A DNA stretch of 64,000 nt from Acholoe squamosa (taxonomy: Eukaryota > Annelida > Polychaeta > Phyllodocida > Polynoidae): positions 53,434,785-53,498,784 of the forward strand of contig OX439039.1 in the NCBI GenBank assembly GCA_949317995.1, written 5' to 3'. The position numbers and the translations under genes are program-made. Shown piece after piece: positions 33,038-43,979 of the stretch (positions are counted from its first letter, which is position 1; each line of letters opens with the position of its first letter). The notes beneath the pieces are model-generated. The model was not told where the DNA came from. It ran no database searches and saw only the letters and a program-made list of their open reading frames with translations.

Positions 33038-35721
33038 GCCGAGGTTGGCGTGCAGCTTGCAAACGCATACACTCCGTTTTAGGTATTTATTCAGTTTGAT
33101 TCACTTGCCTGCAGACTGCCTTGCTCGCCTGAATGTAGAAAAGCTTGGTGGCTTAACTGGGTATTCTGTGCAGTATTTTTTGTGTAAGTTTACTAGGGTA
33201 TCCGACAAGGCATACCTTTTGCCCTTCTTGTTGTTCTTCTTGTCGGGCAACTCGTACGCATTGTCTTCTCTCATCAGAAATTCAAGAACTTTTTTACGTG
33301 TCTGCTCTGCTGTTAGCTCCCTGTAATCTGATGTTCTACCCTCCTTGAATATGAGGTCCCTACTCAACTTAATGGTGTCTGCTAAAGGGCCGATCGTGCC
33401 GTACACTCGCTCGGTAGCTGGTTCTGCAAACAATGATTTCTTTATCTCAACGGTGCTACTACGCACCTGCTGCTTAGTCACTGTCAGGGGTAGTAACACC
33501 TTTACCCTCTCTGGATCTGGGGTGATGTTTAATTCCTGCATGAGTCTCCTTGTTTCTGTTCTCGGTGTCATGGGTGGGGTAGCAGGCTGGGCAGCCGGAG
33601 CTGCAGGCAGGGCAGCCGGAGCTGCAGGCGGGGCAGCCGGAGCTGCAGGCGGGGCAGCCGGAGTGGCCGGCATGGCAGGCTGGGCAGCCGTAGCGGCAGG
33701 CAGGTCAGCTGGAGTAGCAGGCTGGGCAGCCGGAGTGGCAGGCGGGGCAGTCGGAGTGGCAGGCTGGGCAGCCGGAGTGGCAGGCGGGGCAGTCGGAGTG
33801 GCAGGCTGGGCAGCCGGAGTGGCAGGCGGGGCAGCCGGAGTGGCAGGCTGGGCAGCCGGAGCTGTAGGCTTCCTCCTTTTCTTGTCTAGCTCTTTCTGGA
33901 GGGCCGCTATCTCTGCCTGGGCTGCATTCAGGTCCCGGCTCAGCTTTCCGAACCTTGGGCAGCCTTGAGAATGGCATTGCTACGATCAGAGGTGTATTGC
34001 TGGAATGAATGTACCCAAAAGGTAAGTATACTTCATTGTAAAACTTATATATTATATATTATACAGTGCAATACAAGGTCGTAGACGTGACCACGCGGTC
34101 GTAGACGTGACCACTCGGTCATTTCTTTGGGCATTACCCTCCTGTATAAGGAATTATCATAGAATCTCTTTACTGATGATGGTTATGATTTAGTATGCAC
34201 TTCTTTCATTACACTTAGATAATAGATTGTTGAAACAGGGACTCGTATATATTGAAACTCAAAGATAACAGCAACAAAAAAGTTCAAAATATAGATATAT
34301 GTTTATTTAAATATATATATTATAAGTATCTCTTTATTATTTATTAATCTGTCTGTCTATAATATATAGGATGAGAAAATAAAACTCGGTCCCTGCCGCT
34401 ATGTACAATCACATTATTATATAAACTAAAAAAGCTACAATCTTTGAACACACTTGTTCATAAATATAGATATATATATGTAAATGTTTTAGTTAAATGT
34501 TAATGTTAAAAGTTAGAAAAATAAAAAAAGAAATTAAGGAGTTTTTTTAAGGCCAAAAGAGGCCAGAAAAGAAGATTTTGGTGAAGTAGTGGGCCGGCCC
34601 TCTTTCACCGGGACACTACCTCCAGTCCTGCGTCTGCGCAGCTTTCTGAGAAAAAAAATGATATTAATATAAATTTTAACACAACATAAGAGAAATAATA
34701 TGAAGTTAATACAAGAAAATTTATACCAGGACTAGGTTAAGAGATGTTGGGAAAATGTTGTAAGTTACATTGAAAATAATGGATTAGATTTTAAAATAAA
34801 ATATTAGAAAAAGTTGTACCATAGAAAAATACTAACCGAGTAGGAACTTCAGGGTCAGGAGTCGGGGTACCCTGGGCAGCTGGCTTCTTCCTCTGCTTAA
34901 CTGGTAACGGTGGGGTAGGTGGGGCGGCGGCACCTTGAAGACGGGTAGATTTCTTGCCCAGCCCTTTACCCTTCCCAGGAGGCTGAAGACCAGAGGGTCC
35001 AGCAACAGGAGGTGGTGGAAGAACTGGTGGGGCAGCATCTCCGGGTTCGTTGTCTGAGTCTGGGTCTGGGGCTGCTGCTACTGCAGCTGGCGCATCACCT
35101 GGAAAGATAATGACATTAATTTTCATTTCAACTTTGGCTTGGTAATTTCCTTGGGGTTAACTCTGCCTTTAATTACTACCTGTGAGTACTACTGACTGCA
35201 ACATGAGTGGTAGGCCTTACAGTTAAAGGTAACAGGTCAATACAGTAGTAGACGTGACCACTCCCTTGGTCATTTCTTTGGGCTTTACCCTCCATTGGTC
35301 AACAGATATTGTGAACTGTCATATTAATTTCTTACCTTCACCTTTGTTTTTGCCAGCTGCTTTGTTCCTGGCACGAAGTTCCCGCATGGCTTTCGCCTTC
35401 ATCTCCCGCCTCCTCTTCGCTTTGTCTTCTGACATCTCATTAATTTTTGGCCTTTTAGCATTTGTCTTCTGAAAAATGAAACATGAATATATATGTAAAA
35501 AGAGTATACATTTAGCAATTACACAAAAGGTTTGATGGACAGGCTGTATAAATTTATAATTTAACATGTTATTATGTGAAGGTCTTAATTGTACTCACAT
35601 CTTGGGAAATCTTTCGCCTGGCCTGATACTCTGGTTTCCCGGCATTATCATGGTGTATTGCTCGCTGGCGCTCTCTCTCCTCCTCAGCCTTCGCTTCTGT
35701 AAGGGGCCTACGTAACGGCAT
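31712..35721 (-). CDS. Multi-exon DDE transposase gene, interrupted by one in-frame TGA
   Basis: Proposed coding exons, read right to left: 35599-35721 (ATG at 35721), 35336-35468, 34837-35098 and 31712-33953. All have GT-AG borders and matching phases, giving 919 codons plus stop. The N-terminus is short, basic and charged. Exon 3 is Pro/Ala-rich. Exon 4 opens with a predicted coiled coil (KLSRDLNAAQAEIAALQKEL), then a Pro/Ala repeat, then the catalytic region. Codon 457 is TGA (33101-33103) in an otherwise continuous frame: the last stretch before it (PSFSTFRRARQS) and the part after it (CVCKLHANLG) both look like family sequence. AATAAA lies just past the stop and again at 31461-31466. The TGA means either a recently dead copy, readthrough, or a sequence error. 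The acceptor at 33954 was chosen because it keeps the coiled-coil frame. Confidence 0.75.
33580..33865 (-). repeat. Coding minisatellite in the transposase
   Basis: Units of about 15-24 bp built from GGCAGCCGGAGTGGCAGGCT (plus strand) repeat about 14 times. On the minus strand they encode a low-complexity chain of PAAQPAT/PAAP units between the coiled coil and the region preceding the catalytic domain. Length is likely polymorphic. A Cys/Pro/Ala/His-rich frame and a Gly/Ala-rich plus-strand frame over the same bases are shadows. Confidence 0.8.
34534..34645 (-). CDS. Alternative terminal exon of the transposon gene
   Basis: The acceptor TTTTTTTCTCAG is followed by a 112-bp exon that joins in phase to the 3' end of exon 34837-35098 (split Arg codon). 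It reads KLRRRRTGGS and ends SFGLKKTP, then TAA at 34534-34536. AATAAA-like signals lie downstream (about 34305-34335). Using it would give a ~210-residue basic protein with the same N-terminus as the transposase but no catalytic domain. Its acceptor has a better pyrimidine tract than the one at 33954. Confidence 0.6.
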
Positions 35722-36372
35722 TCTGTGAACAATAAGTATTCATATATATTACCGGGCGCGTGGTCACGTCTACGACCCGCAAGCGTGGTCACGTCTACGA
35801 CCCGCACTGAGCAGCCCTAGCCTATATTTAACTACCTATTGGTACACAAATCATCTTTCCGTGGAAGGGGGCCCACAGTCTAGGTTTGTATAATTCATAT
35901 AGGGCCTTATGTATTGTCATATGGGGCAATTACATGTTTTATATGATTTATAGCATATTTTCACCTAAAGAACCTACATCAAGTCTCCCAAAATGAGAGG
36001 GGAAGGGTGTTCTGTATACTATTCCACGTAAAAACATGTAAGGCCACCTGTTTGATACCATTCTTCCACAATTTAGCTTTTATAAGTACTTTAAAAACAA
36101 TATATCATAGCCATGTACGAATGCGTGGTCACGTCTACGACCTCGTCCTCCGCTGGTTTGTACTATAGAAATGCTACAGAAAACATGATGGATACCAGCG
36201 AAACCAATTTTTAATCGATCCAGTATGTAAACAGACTGCTTTTATACACTTTTAAGCAGTTAAACCATCAAATTAACCTTACCAGCATCTTCTTTAGGAT
36301 ATATTCCACTTATTTGACAAGTATTTTGATCATCTTTAGGCTAATAATATGTAGAAACCATCTTTTTCTCAC

Positions 36373-36480
36373 CTGATTCCTGCGGAGGATGAACGCTGCA
36401 GCCGGCTTACGTGCGTCCGTTGCCCGCTTAATACTCTAGGCGGCGCCCCGGGCAAACGGAACGTTAGTTCCTCAGTTTTC
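36373..36480 (-). promoter_or_regulatory. Probable 5' UTR exon and promoter of the transposon gene
   Basis: A GC-rich island on the minus strand ends in the strong donor AATCAG/GTGAG (GT at 36371-36372). It contains no ATG, and would splice to the acceptor GTTCACAG just upstream of the start codon at 35721. Two copies of the GGTCGTAGACGTGACCAC motif lie immediately upstream at 36487-36522. The right boundary is a guess. Confidence 0.5.
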
Positions 36481-37221
36481 CGCCAGGTAGTAGACGTGAC
36501 CACGGTCGTAGACGTGACCACGCCAATAGTTTTCTTATGATATCTCTGGTTCTATGCGGAATCTATTAACCAAACTTACAGGGCTTATTGCTGTCATATA
36601 GAGGTATAAGGCCCACATAATAAGGATAGTTAAAAATAAAAAGCCTACATGTTATGGCAGCATGTATGGTCGTAGACGTGACCACGCGTAAACTACCCCA
36701 AAATCAAATCATAGCCTGTGGGTCGTACAGGTCTATGGCTAGGTTCAATTTTTCTTGTGTCCTCTATAGGTATATGTAAGGACTATACATGGTAAAATGC
36801 ATTAGTCCATGTACCATGTCTTTCCTAGGGTAAGGAGACCTGAAAAAGGTCGTAGACGTGACCACTCGACGATTACACAAAAGGTTTTTTGCATCCAGTC
36901 AATACAAAAAGATAATGCAAAGACCCCCAACTATTACCAAAAAATTCTCTACCCTAGGGGATGTGTCCCAGATGAAATGAATAAGGATTTGGCCCTTTAT
37001 TTTTTTTTTTTGTAGCTATGGAAAAAAATTAGTTCCTCATTTTTACCCAAAAAATCACCCTTTTTGGCTGTTCTGACCCCTATAGCTCACTTATTATGCC
37101 TCACAGATACATAAAACCATGGTTCCCCTCGAAGCTCTAAGCCGTTAGGGACCAGAATGCATGGAAAACACAACCACATCTCTTATTTTGAAGAATTTAT
37201 TGACTGAGAGGCAAAGGCAAC

Positions 37222-37251
37222 CTAGTTGACGACGACTGGTGGCTATTGGTC
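37222..37251 (-). repeat. Right terminal inverted repeat of the 7-kb transposon
   Basis: Inverse of 30225-30254 with one mismatch. ATAC follows directly at 37252-37255. Confidence 0.85.
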
Positions 37252-37255
37252 ATAC

Positions 37256-38170
37256 TATAATTGTGTGTGTAATAAACCTGACAAAAAACATAATTCTATC
37301 TAGTCCTCACATCCTTGTCCAACTTTCATTTTATATACTTCTCACAATCCAGACGGAAATCCTTTTTTCTAAACTACTCACATCTGTGGGAAAACCCCTA
37401 TTCTGTATACCGAGGTATTCTTCAGACCTATGGTTACAATCCCACTTACACATTGCTCAACTTCTACTTCAAATAGAGATAATGAATTAGATTTAAGTGA
37501 CCTCTTCCATCATTTAAGACTTTAAACTTTATTCTATTTTGTAAAGGACTCCATGCTGAATATTCCTTTCTGTATACTAATCACACCTCGGCAGAAGATC
37601 CCACTTTGTATACTACTTGCAGTCCTGGTGAAAATCCTATTTCAAATACATTGTTTGTATGACACTTCTCATACCCCAGGTTAAAATCACACTTTATATA
37701 CCACTCACACCCCTAGTAAACATCACATTTCCTTTTACTACTGACTCGCAGTCAATACGAAAACACGCGGGACCGAGGCCATTTCTGTCAAAATCGCTGC
37801 CGGGCTTGCAGAAATGACCAGATTGCGGGACCGAATACCTGGCTGTAATCTTGGGACCTTTGGGATATTGAGGAATACGGTCCTGCCAAAATCCATCCGG
37901 GCCTGCAGAACAATAAGATCTGCAGGAACGAATGGCCTGTGGGAGGAAAAACTTTTCGTATAGACTTCTACTCGACCAGACCAACTTTTCATACTCCTGG
38001 TAAAAATCCCATTTTTTTTATATCATCCATTGTTCAAATCGCCCTTCGATATACTACTCATATCCATAAGGAACACCCCATTCTATACACTATTTATAAC
38101 CAGATAAAAATCCCATTTTTGTATACTGCTCCCGACCAAAGTGAAAATCCCCATTGTAAACACTAATCAT
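37256..38170 (+). repeat. Right part of the split minisatellite field
   Basis: Diverged units with TATACTACTCA, ACCCTGGT/CCTGGTAAAA and ATCCCATTTT follow one another with spacing near 36-40 bp, interrupted by a unique stretch at about 37745-37960. They belong to the same family as 28740-29280, showing that the transposon landed inside or at the edge of this field. Confidence 0.55.
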
Positions 38171-38435
38171 ATCCTTGGTATAAGTTACAGAATGACATGG
38201 CCTTTTCTTAAAAATGGACAAGAGACATAGAGCTTTTTCAAATAGAAAATATGAAAAGAAATGGACTAACTCCTTCAATCTTGATACTTAGTTTATTATC
38301 ATATTCCTCTCGACCCATCAACCATGTTACAAATGTTTCAACTCCAAATAACAAATCTGTGAGAAAGTAACTTACTGAAGAAACACTTTTAATAGCCTCC
38401 AACTAGCTATATTTACTTTAGTCTTTTTTTTTCAC

Positions 38436-41400
38436 TTAGAATCCGCCATCTCCAAACAGGAGTGCTATAGCAGCTTCCAAGTTGCCATTGGTGACTTGTA
38501 ATGCTTGCCTTGCTGCATTCTCGTCGGAAATGCCCATGTCTCTCAACTGTTCGAGCTGGGCCTGCAATAGATAATACGTAACGTTAATGAATATTGCGAT
38601 ATACCAGAAGACAAAACAGTGATGTTTTTTCTCCTTTTGTTAGTGTATGTTAACAGATCAGAATCGATCATCAACCCTCTGAACAGCTACATATTTTTAC
38701 CCTCGTCTAAATTCAATTTCAAGTTTGTTTGCTTTTTAATAATAAGATTTCATTATACGAAACTATGCATTCTTTAAGGAAATGCAAAACCTGAGGTAAA
38801 AGGCGGTTGAACATACATGTACATGACCTCCCTTATGCAAAAATATCATTACTGATGCCAAAATTCGACCAAAAATTACTCAACATAAAACCATTAAATT
38901 TATATTTTATACAAGAACCTGTAAAAGTACTTACCTGTATGATGTGAGGGGGTTGTTCCTGGGTGGGTGTGGCTGTGGCTGTGGCTGGTTGGGGGGCGTT
39001 GGCCGAGGCGGTGATGGCTGCTGCCTGCATAGCCTGCCTGAAGAAATCTGCAGTAATCATACTGGCTGCAGCTGCCGACGTGGATGGGGCACTGCCACCT
39101 GGAGGTACCTGCATTTTAAACAGGGATTGTGAATAGTTTTTCTTTTCTTCAGCAGAACCTTCAAGGGCAGAGTTGTTCTGCAGGTTGGGTTGAAATGGGG
39201 GGGGGGGCATCAGATCAGAGGAATTTGAGTAGGTAAGTGACCACTGAGAGTTGATCAATTGCTGTCTGGTACATAGAGCCACCTAGTGGATGATTGTCCA
39301 ACTTAATCTGCTGAATTAATGGTAGGTTTGTTACACTGAAGACATAGGTAACTAGTCTACGATGGGGAAATAATCATACATACAATTTCCCATATGTTTT
39401 ACACAATATCAACTGTAGGATGAATACAATATGTTCTATATTTACCTGAGCTGGTGCGGCAGGGGTAATACCTGACCCACCGGCTCCCCCCGCTCCGCCG
39501 GCTGCGGCAGCTAGTGCGGCGGCAAGCTGCGAGCTGGTAATGGAGGCAGCCCCACCGAGTTGAGAACGGGGTCCAGGACCCTCCATGTCTTCATCATCCG
39601 ACATCTGGTCCAGTGAATAGGTACCTACAGATAGAGCATGCATTCCGTTAGAAAACACTTAATTTCCATGGCAGGTGTGCACACATGCTTTGTGTTCATT
39701 TCTAGCAGTTTGGATACATTCTAACGATTGCAGAGTTCAGAGTAGATTTTGGTAAAGCAACAAGCATGCTGTACATTGTTCCATGAGTAGTGACTGTTTG
39801 TCACGTTTCCCTTCAGTTAAGTGTGGATACTGCTATGATCAATCAGGACCGAAAAGAAGTTAAAGCACATCTTGCCAGCATTCTTAATAGACCAGCCAAG
39901 GGCTCCTTAAACTTAGAAGGGTGTAAAGTTCTACCCTTGACCTGTTGTGTCATGCAAAATAAACAATAAAAGTACAGACTTCTGAATACACACAAATGAC
40001 CTTGTGTACACATGTATAAAACCAACCTCTTGCGGACCGTGACCTTGATGCCCCATTGGACCCTCCGCCACTCTTAGCACCTTCTTCGTTGACCGCTGCA
40101 GCTACCATCATGGCCGCCTGACCCAGACAAGGATGCTCATCAATAACCCTAATGTGTGACAATAACGTAAAATTAGGCTTTATTATCTCTACTTTGGCTG
40201 ACATTAAATCCAACAAAGAAGCCCCCCCCCCCCCTCATAAATGCTAATTCATTTTCTCAGTGGATATGCACAGATCTCAGGAATGGTCCTGGAAAGCATT
40301 AAAACCACTGAATTCATCATAAAGCTTTGAAAATCCTTGCCTTTATGTAATGAGATTATGTACCGCATCACACATAGAATCAAGGCGCAATAACGTTCAC
40401 AATCATTCTGTGAAGAAAATATGCGAAAATATACTGTGTTTCATCTACATGTATATTTAGGCTGGATTGCAGAAATAGATGGCCAAACAGATTACCAGTA
40501 TATTTGGTAAAAAGGTTAACCCTTACTTTTGTATATTGTTGGGGTCGGCCAACAAGGCCAGAAGCTCGGGATCCTGAAGTATAGCTGTAATAGACAAGCA
40601 GTGAATCGGTCACTATGACATAGGCTGTAGACATTTAGGAAGCACTACTTAGATTACCAGGTTTAGAAATTAAGTTAATTGAGCAAGACAAAGATTAACT
40701 GCGAAGGTGTACAACAGATGTGTTTAAATTGGTTTTGATGTTACATGTTGAAGAATTCTTTGTTGCGTTGCTGAACCGTTGGGATGCATGCTAAAGACTG
40801 AATACATGATACAATAAGTCAAAATGCGGTATGTAATACTAACATATGCCAACAGGGTCTCTGTCTAAACCTGGTGTCGCAGCGATAATATTTTCCAGTG
40901 TCTCCGGGTCAGTCAAAATCCGCTCCACCTATACAAATTACAAATGTAGAAATAATTCAGGACATCACTTACATCTGTTTTATAATAAGAGAAAATACTA
41001 AGTCCAATGTCACCCACACTGAAGGGCAAAGTGACCGTCAATCGCCATTCTCTTTTTCAAAAATTATATGCAATAATAAACATAAGGTAATATGTCGAAT
41101 GTGTCTGACTGACCGAGGACCACTAACCTATGAGCTTATCATTAAGTATGATAGTCTCAATTCCCACAACACATTTCACTATACAATCTAGGTAGCTCTA
41201 TCAATACTGAGCCACTGACACACCAATTGGTGTTGGTTATTAGCTAATCCATAAACTTACCGTAGACCGATACGCTGGGTTCATCAGGGCCGACTGGAGG
41301 GCAGTTACAACTTGCTGCACCACAGTGGCCTCCATTTTTTCTACAATATTTTGTAAAGATGATATTCATTAAGAATGACTGATATTGATGAACTTTTGAA

Positions 41401-43789
41401 CCTTAGTTATATTGAAGTAGGACCCTTCTTGATATGATTTGCGAAATGAACTTTGTAGGTCTTAGAAAGCAAAACAGTGGACAATTGAATTATCACGTTA
41501 AATATCTATTGGCATCATAAAATGATGATCATAAACATCTATATGATTTGTAGAAGACTTTTTTTTCTACCTGGAGCATCCTGCTGCATGTCTGTGTCAT
41601 GTCTGCGGAGTGCATGTATGGTGACCCCAGGGCGAGCACCGTATGATTCCAAAGTGCGTTCATCTTCCAGGCGATGCCCACAGTACAGTAGTTCTAAGAT
41701 TAAAATGGGAAATAGTCGATTCGCTCTAATGCCAGTTTGCCCTATATAAACATTCCCTACTTTTGAAAGCTTCTCGATTTTAAAAATCATATTGCATTTT
41801 TAATATCACAGCACTTGAGGGCAGGTTAAGGGTTTGCTATAGACCCAAAAATATATTAAATGAAGGATTTTTGTAAGTTTCAAGAGTAGTTCAACTGATA
41901 TTATAGTTCTACTGCGAAAAGGCAGTAGCGCCATGATCCACCGAATCAATGTAACCAAATGGAATACATTTTTTCACCATTGCGCATTGGGGAAAGGTTG
42001 TCACCGCTGTCGACCTCACATCCACTCACGTTATAGAGGTCTCCAATACCCCCACACAAGTTTTTGAGATTGATTTGCGCCATGCAACATGACGCACTTG
42101 TCCTGCCTGTATTTCTCAGTTTACCCTCCCTAAACTGTCATTTCTAGATTATTTCAACCCTTCTCTACTTCACCCAATATTTCTTTCCAGAATTGCATCG
42201 TTTTAATATGTTGAAAATATGATTTAAAAAGTGCTCATACTGCCATTTACTGGGAAATTTGACCAAAACAAAGATGGCAGCCGCCGAAACGCAGAGCTTT
42301 CTCCAACAAACTTTTATATGATATAACTGCTAAGATACAGTGAACTCTGATTCAATATTTTACAAATTGCTAGAGCTGGTTGTAAAGAATAAACCCCTGG
42401 CTGTGTTACGCTGAAAGTTCTCTCTAAATATGCCAGCCAAGCACATGTAAACAAAGCATTTTCAACTTCCGATTCACCGTATGTGCGGCAATGGCACTCT
42501 CAAAGGCTGACAGTGCTGTGCAGCCCAACTCATAACACATTGATATGAGTTGGGTGCCCAACTATAGGCACTTTGATAAATCCACTGTGGAGGGTGAGAA
42601 AAGCTGGCACACTGGGTTGACACTTTCTGGCAGGTGGGAGTGTGGCTGATAACCGTGACCTTGCCGATATCGCCGATTTAGGGTTCTATTAGGGCATTTT
42701 TCTTCTATTTTAATAGTTATCATTAAAGTTTAGATATCAAGGTACCCACCAGCGAAATCTGGGGGGAAAAATTCCAATTATTAAGCGTTTTACAATGACT
42801 TTAGTATGAAGGTAATATTGAAGCTTTGAAAAACATATTAACCACTAAAGACACCAAAATACTAATATCAGACAGTTACAGTGCATAATAAACTAGCAGC
42901 ATGTATAATTTCATGCATTTATGACTTTGCCCAATGATACTTTTGAGAGGACCAAAATATGAAACAATAGAAAAGAAATGGCTGTGTGTAGAGCTGCCAT
43001 GTTACGATTTTTTATTAGCATTTTACCACTACTTAGAATCAATTTGGAAATAGATTGAAGATATCAACTGAAAGCTAAGATTCTAAATCTCATAGAAAAC
43101 TAAATTCTTTTTAGATCTGATCACTAGAACATTACTTTCCATTCCCTTAGATATCAAGTGAAAACACAGAAAATTACCACCAGTACATGCTGCCACACAC
43201 TGAGCCCACTGTGCAGCTGAACTCACATCACAGATATTGTAACACCTTTTCTACCATTACTATAGTGGTACTTGCCTCAATATTTTTGGTACTATTTGCC
43301 CTGTATCTCTGTTTCTATACAAGATATAAACAAAATTCCAAAAGATTAAAAACATCTCAATGGCCTCAATCAAATGCTGTCACAGGGATCTTTCTGTATT
43401 CAGTTTAATTTTTTTTTTGTTGAAGTGCCTACCAACTAGGGAAAGGGGATTATCAAACTGTGTAGCACCTTCATTTTCAAAGAGTGATATGAAATGCATC
43501 TATAGCAACATGCTCAATCTGTCACAGTATCGGGTCCAAGACCAAGAGTCAAGAAGCAAGACAGGCAACTTGCAAGGCTGAGCAAGAGTGACAAAGCAAA
43601 GTGTGAGCGATGATAGGGGACTTGGGAATGTTTCTTTGTTTTCTACGTACCAATTTCATGAGACGGGGCTTCTATCTTCTCCGCCACTGATCTCCGGAAT
43701 TCAGATACATTTCCGGACAAGTTCACACCTTCGATACTTAGCCGAGTACATTTTCCTCCCCGTCTATTGCACAAAACCAAAGACGCCAT
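38436..43789 (-). CDS. UBL7: Ubiquitin-like protein 7 (UBL-UBA protein), complete
   Basis: Nine coding exons: 43651-43789, 41571-41693, 41261-41340, 40844-40928, 40527-40584, 40027-40148, 39446-39624, 38935-39108 and 38436-38561. All have GT-AG borders and consistent phases, giving 361 aa (human UBL7 is 380). Residues 1-79 form a ubiquitin-like domain ending LLYCGHRLEDERTLESYGAR...VTIHALRR. Residues about 85-180 match the UBL7 middle (TPGLDRDPVG, ILQDPELLALLADPN). The SDDED acidic motif and an Ala/Gly/Thr-rich linker follow. The last exon (321-361) is a UBA domain (LRDMGISDENAARQALQVTNG...AIALLFGDGGF). UBA domains bind ubiquitin, so an adaptor role in ubiquitin pathways is expected. The start is the first ATG of a good coding exon. 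AATAAA lies about 140 bp past the stop (38292-38297). It is divergently paired with PGM1. Confidence 0.93.
41700..43650 (-). other. UBL7 intron 1
   Basis: A 1.96-kb intron without repeats I can define. At about 42270-42286 it carries AAAGATGGCAGCCGCCG, a YY1-like word. The short open frames at 43187-43648 have no support. Confidence 0.5.
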
Positions 43790-43979
43790 CGTCTTTAATG
43801 ATATTTTCTCAATTATTTTCGACGGTGCTGCCCTCTGGAGTTTCGAACAGGTAGACCGTAACTGGTCATCGGCGAATCTTTATTTGTCGTCGAGGTACCA
43901 TCGAAAAGTCCTTGGCAGCCCGTAGTTTTTCTTTGGTGGAGTTATTTTTTGTAGGGGTTTACAGGATTCTAACACAACC
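43790..43979. promoter_or_regulatory. Shared bidirectional promoter of UBL7 and PGM1
   Basis: Only 190 bp separate the start codons of the two divergent genes, so both 5' UTRs and core promoters must lie here. There is no TATA box at a useful position. The sequence contains several CpGs (TTTCGACGG, TCGTCGAGG, ATCGAAAAG) and CTGCCCTCTGG, which reads as a partial CTCF-type core on the minus strand. Alternatively one gene may have an unseen upstream non-coding exon. Confidence 0.7.

Larger units (their letters stand above)
30410..36866. repeat. Fourteen copies of an ~18-bp motif inside the transposon
   Basis: The core GGTCGTAGACGTGACCAC, often followed by GCGG, occurs at 30774-30794, 31135-31174 (two head to tail, one with A for G), 34077-34116 (two), 35245-35262 (5' end altered), 36487-36522 (two), 36668-36688 and 36848-36866 in plus orientation. 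It is inverted at 30410-30430, 35758-35802 (two) and 36123-36142. Copies cluster near both ends and around gene exons and nowhere outside the element. By analogy with other transposon families these may be transposase binding sites; the GACGTGAC core also resembles a CRE. Confidence 0.85.
30225..37251 (-). mobile_element. 7,027-bp DNA transposon carrying a DDE-type transposase gene
   Basis: Inverted termini delimit the element: GACCAATAGCCACCAGTCGT and onward at 30225-30254, and the reverse complement at 37222-37251. 26 bp are identical, followed by a mismatch and TAG. ATAC stands directly outside both ends (30221-30224 and 37252-37255), consistent with a 4-bp target duplication. Inside are 14 copies of a short motif containing GGTCGTAGACGTGACCAC in both orientations, a 29-bp tandem repeat, and one minus-strand gene whose 5' exon lies near the right end. 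Everything between the termini is explained by these parts. It is inserted in a minisatellite whose units continue on both sides. The transposase resembles uncharacterised multi-exon proteins I recall from many aquatic animals. I cannot assign it to a named superfamily by eye; TTAA-targeting Kolobok and piggyBac do not fit the ATAC flanks. Confidence 0.85.

Noticed and set aside
33345..33968. 207-residue Gly/Ala-rich plus-strand frame
   Set aside because: Antisense shadow of the transposase coding exon.
33705..33977. Cys-rich GCPACHS repeat frame, suggestive of a metal-binding protein
   Set aside because: It is a shadow frame of the Pro/Ala-coding minisatellite in the transposase exon.
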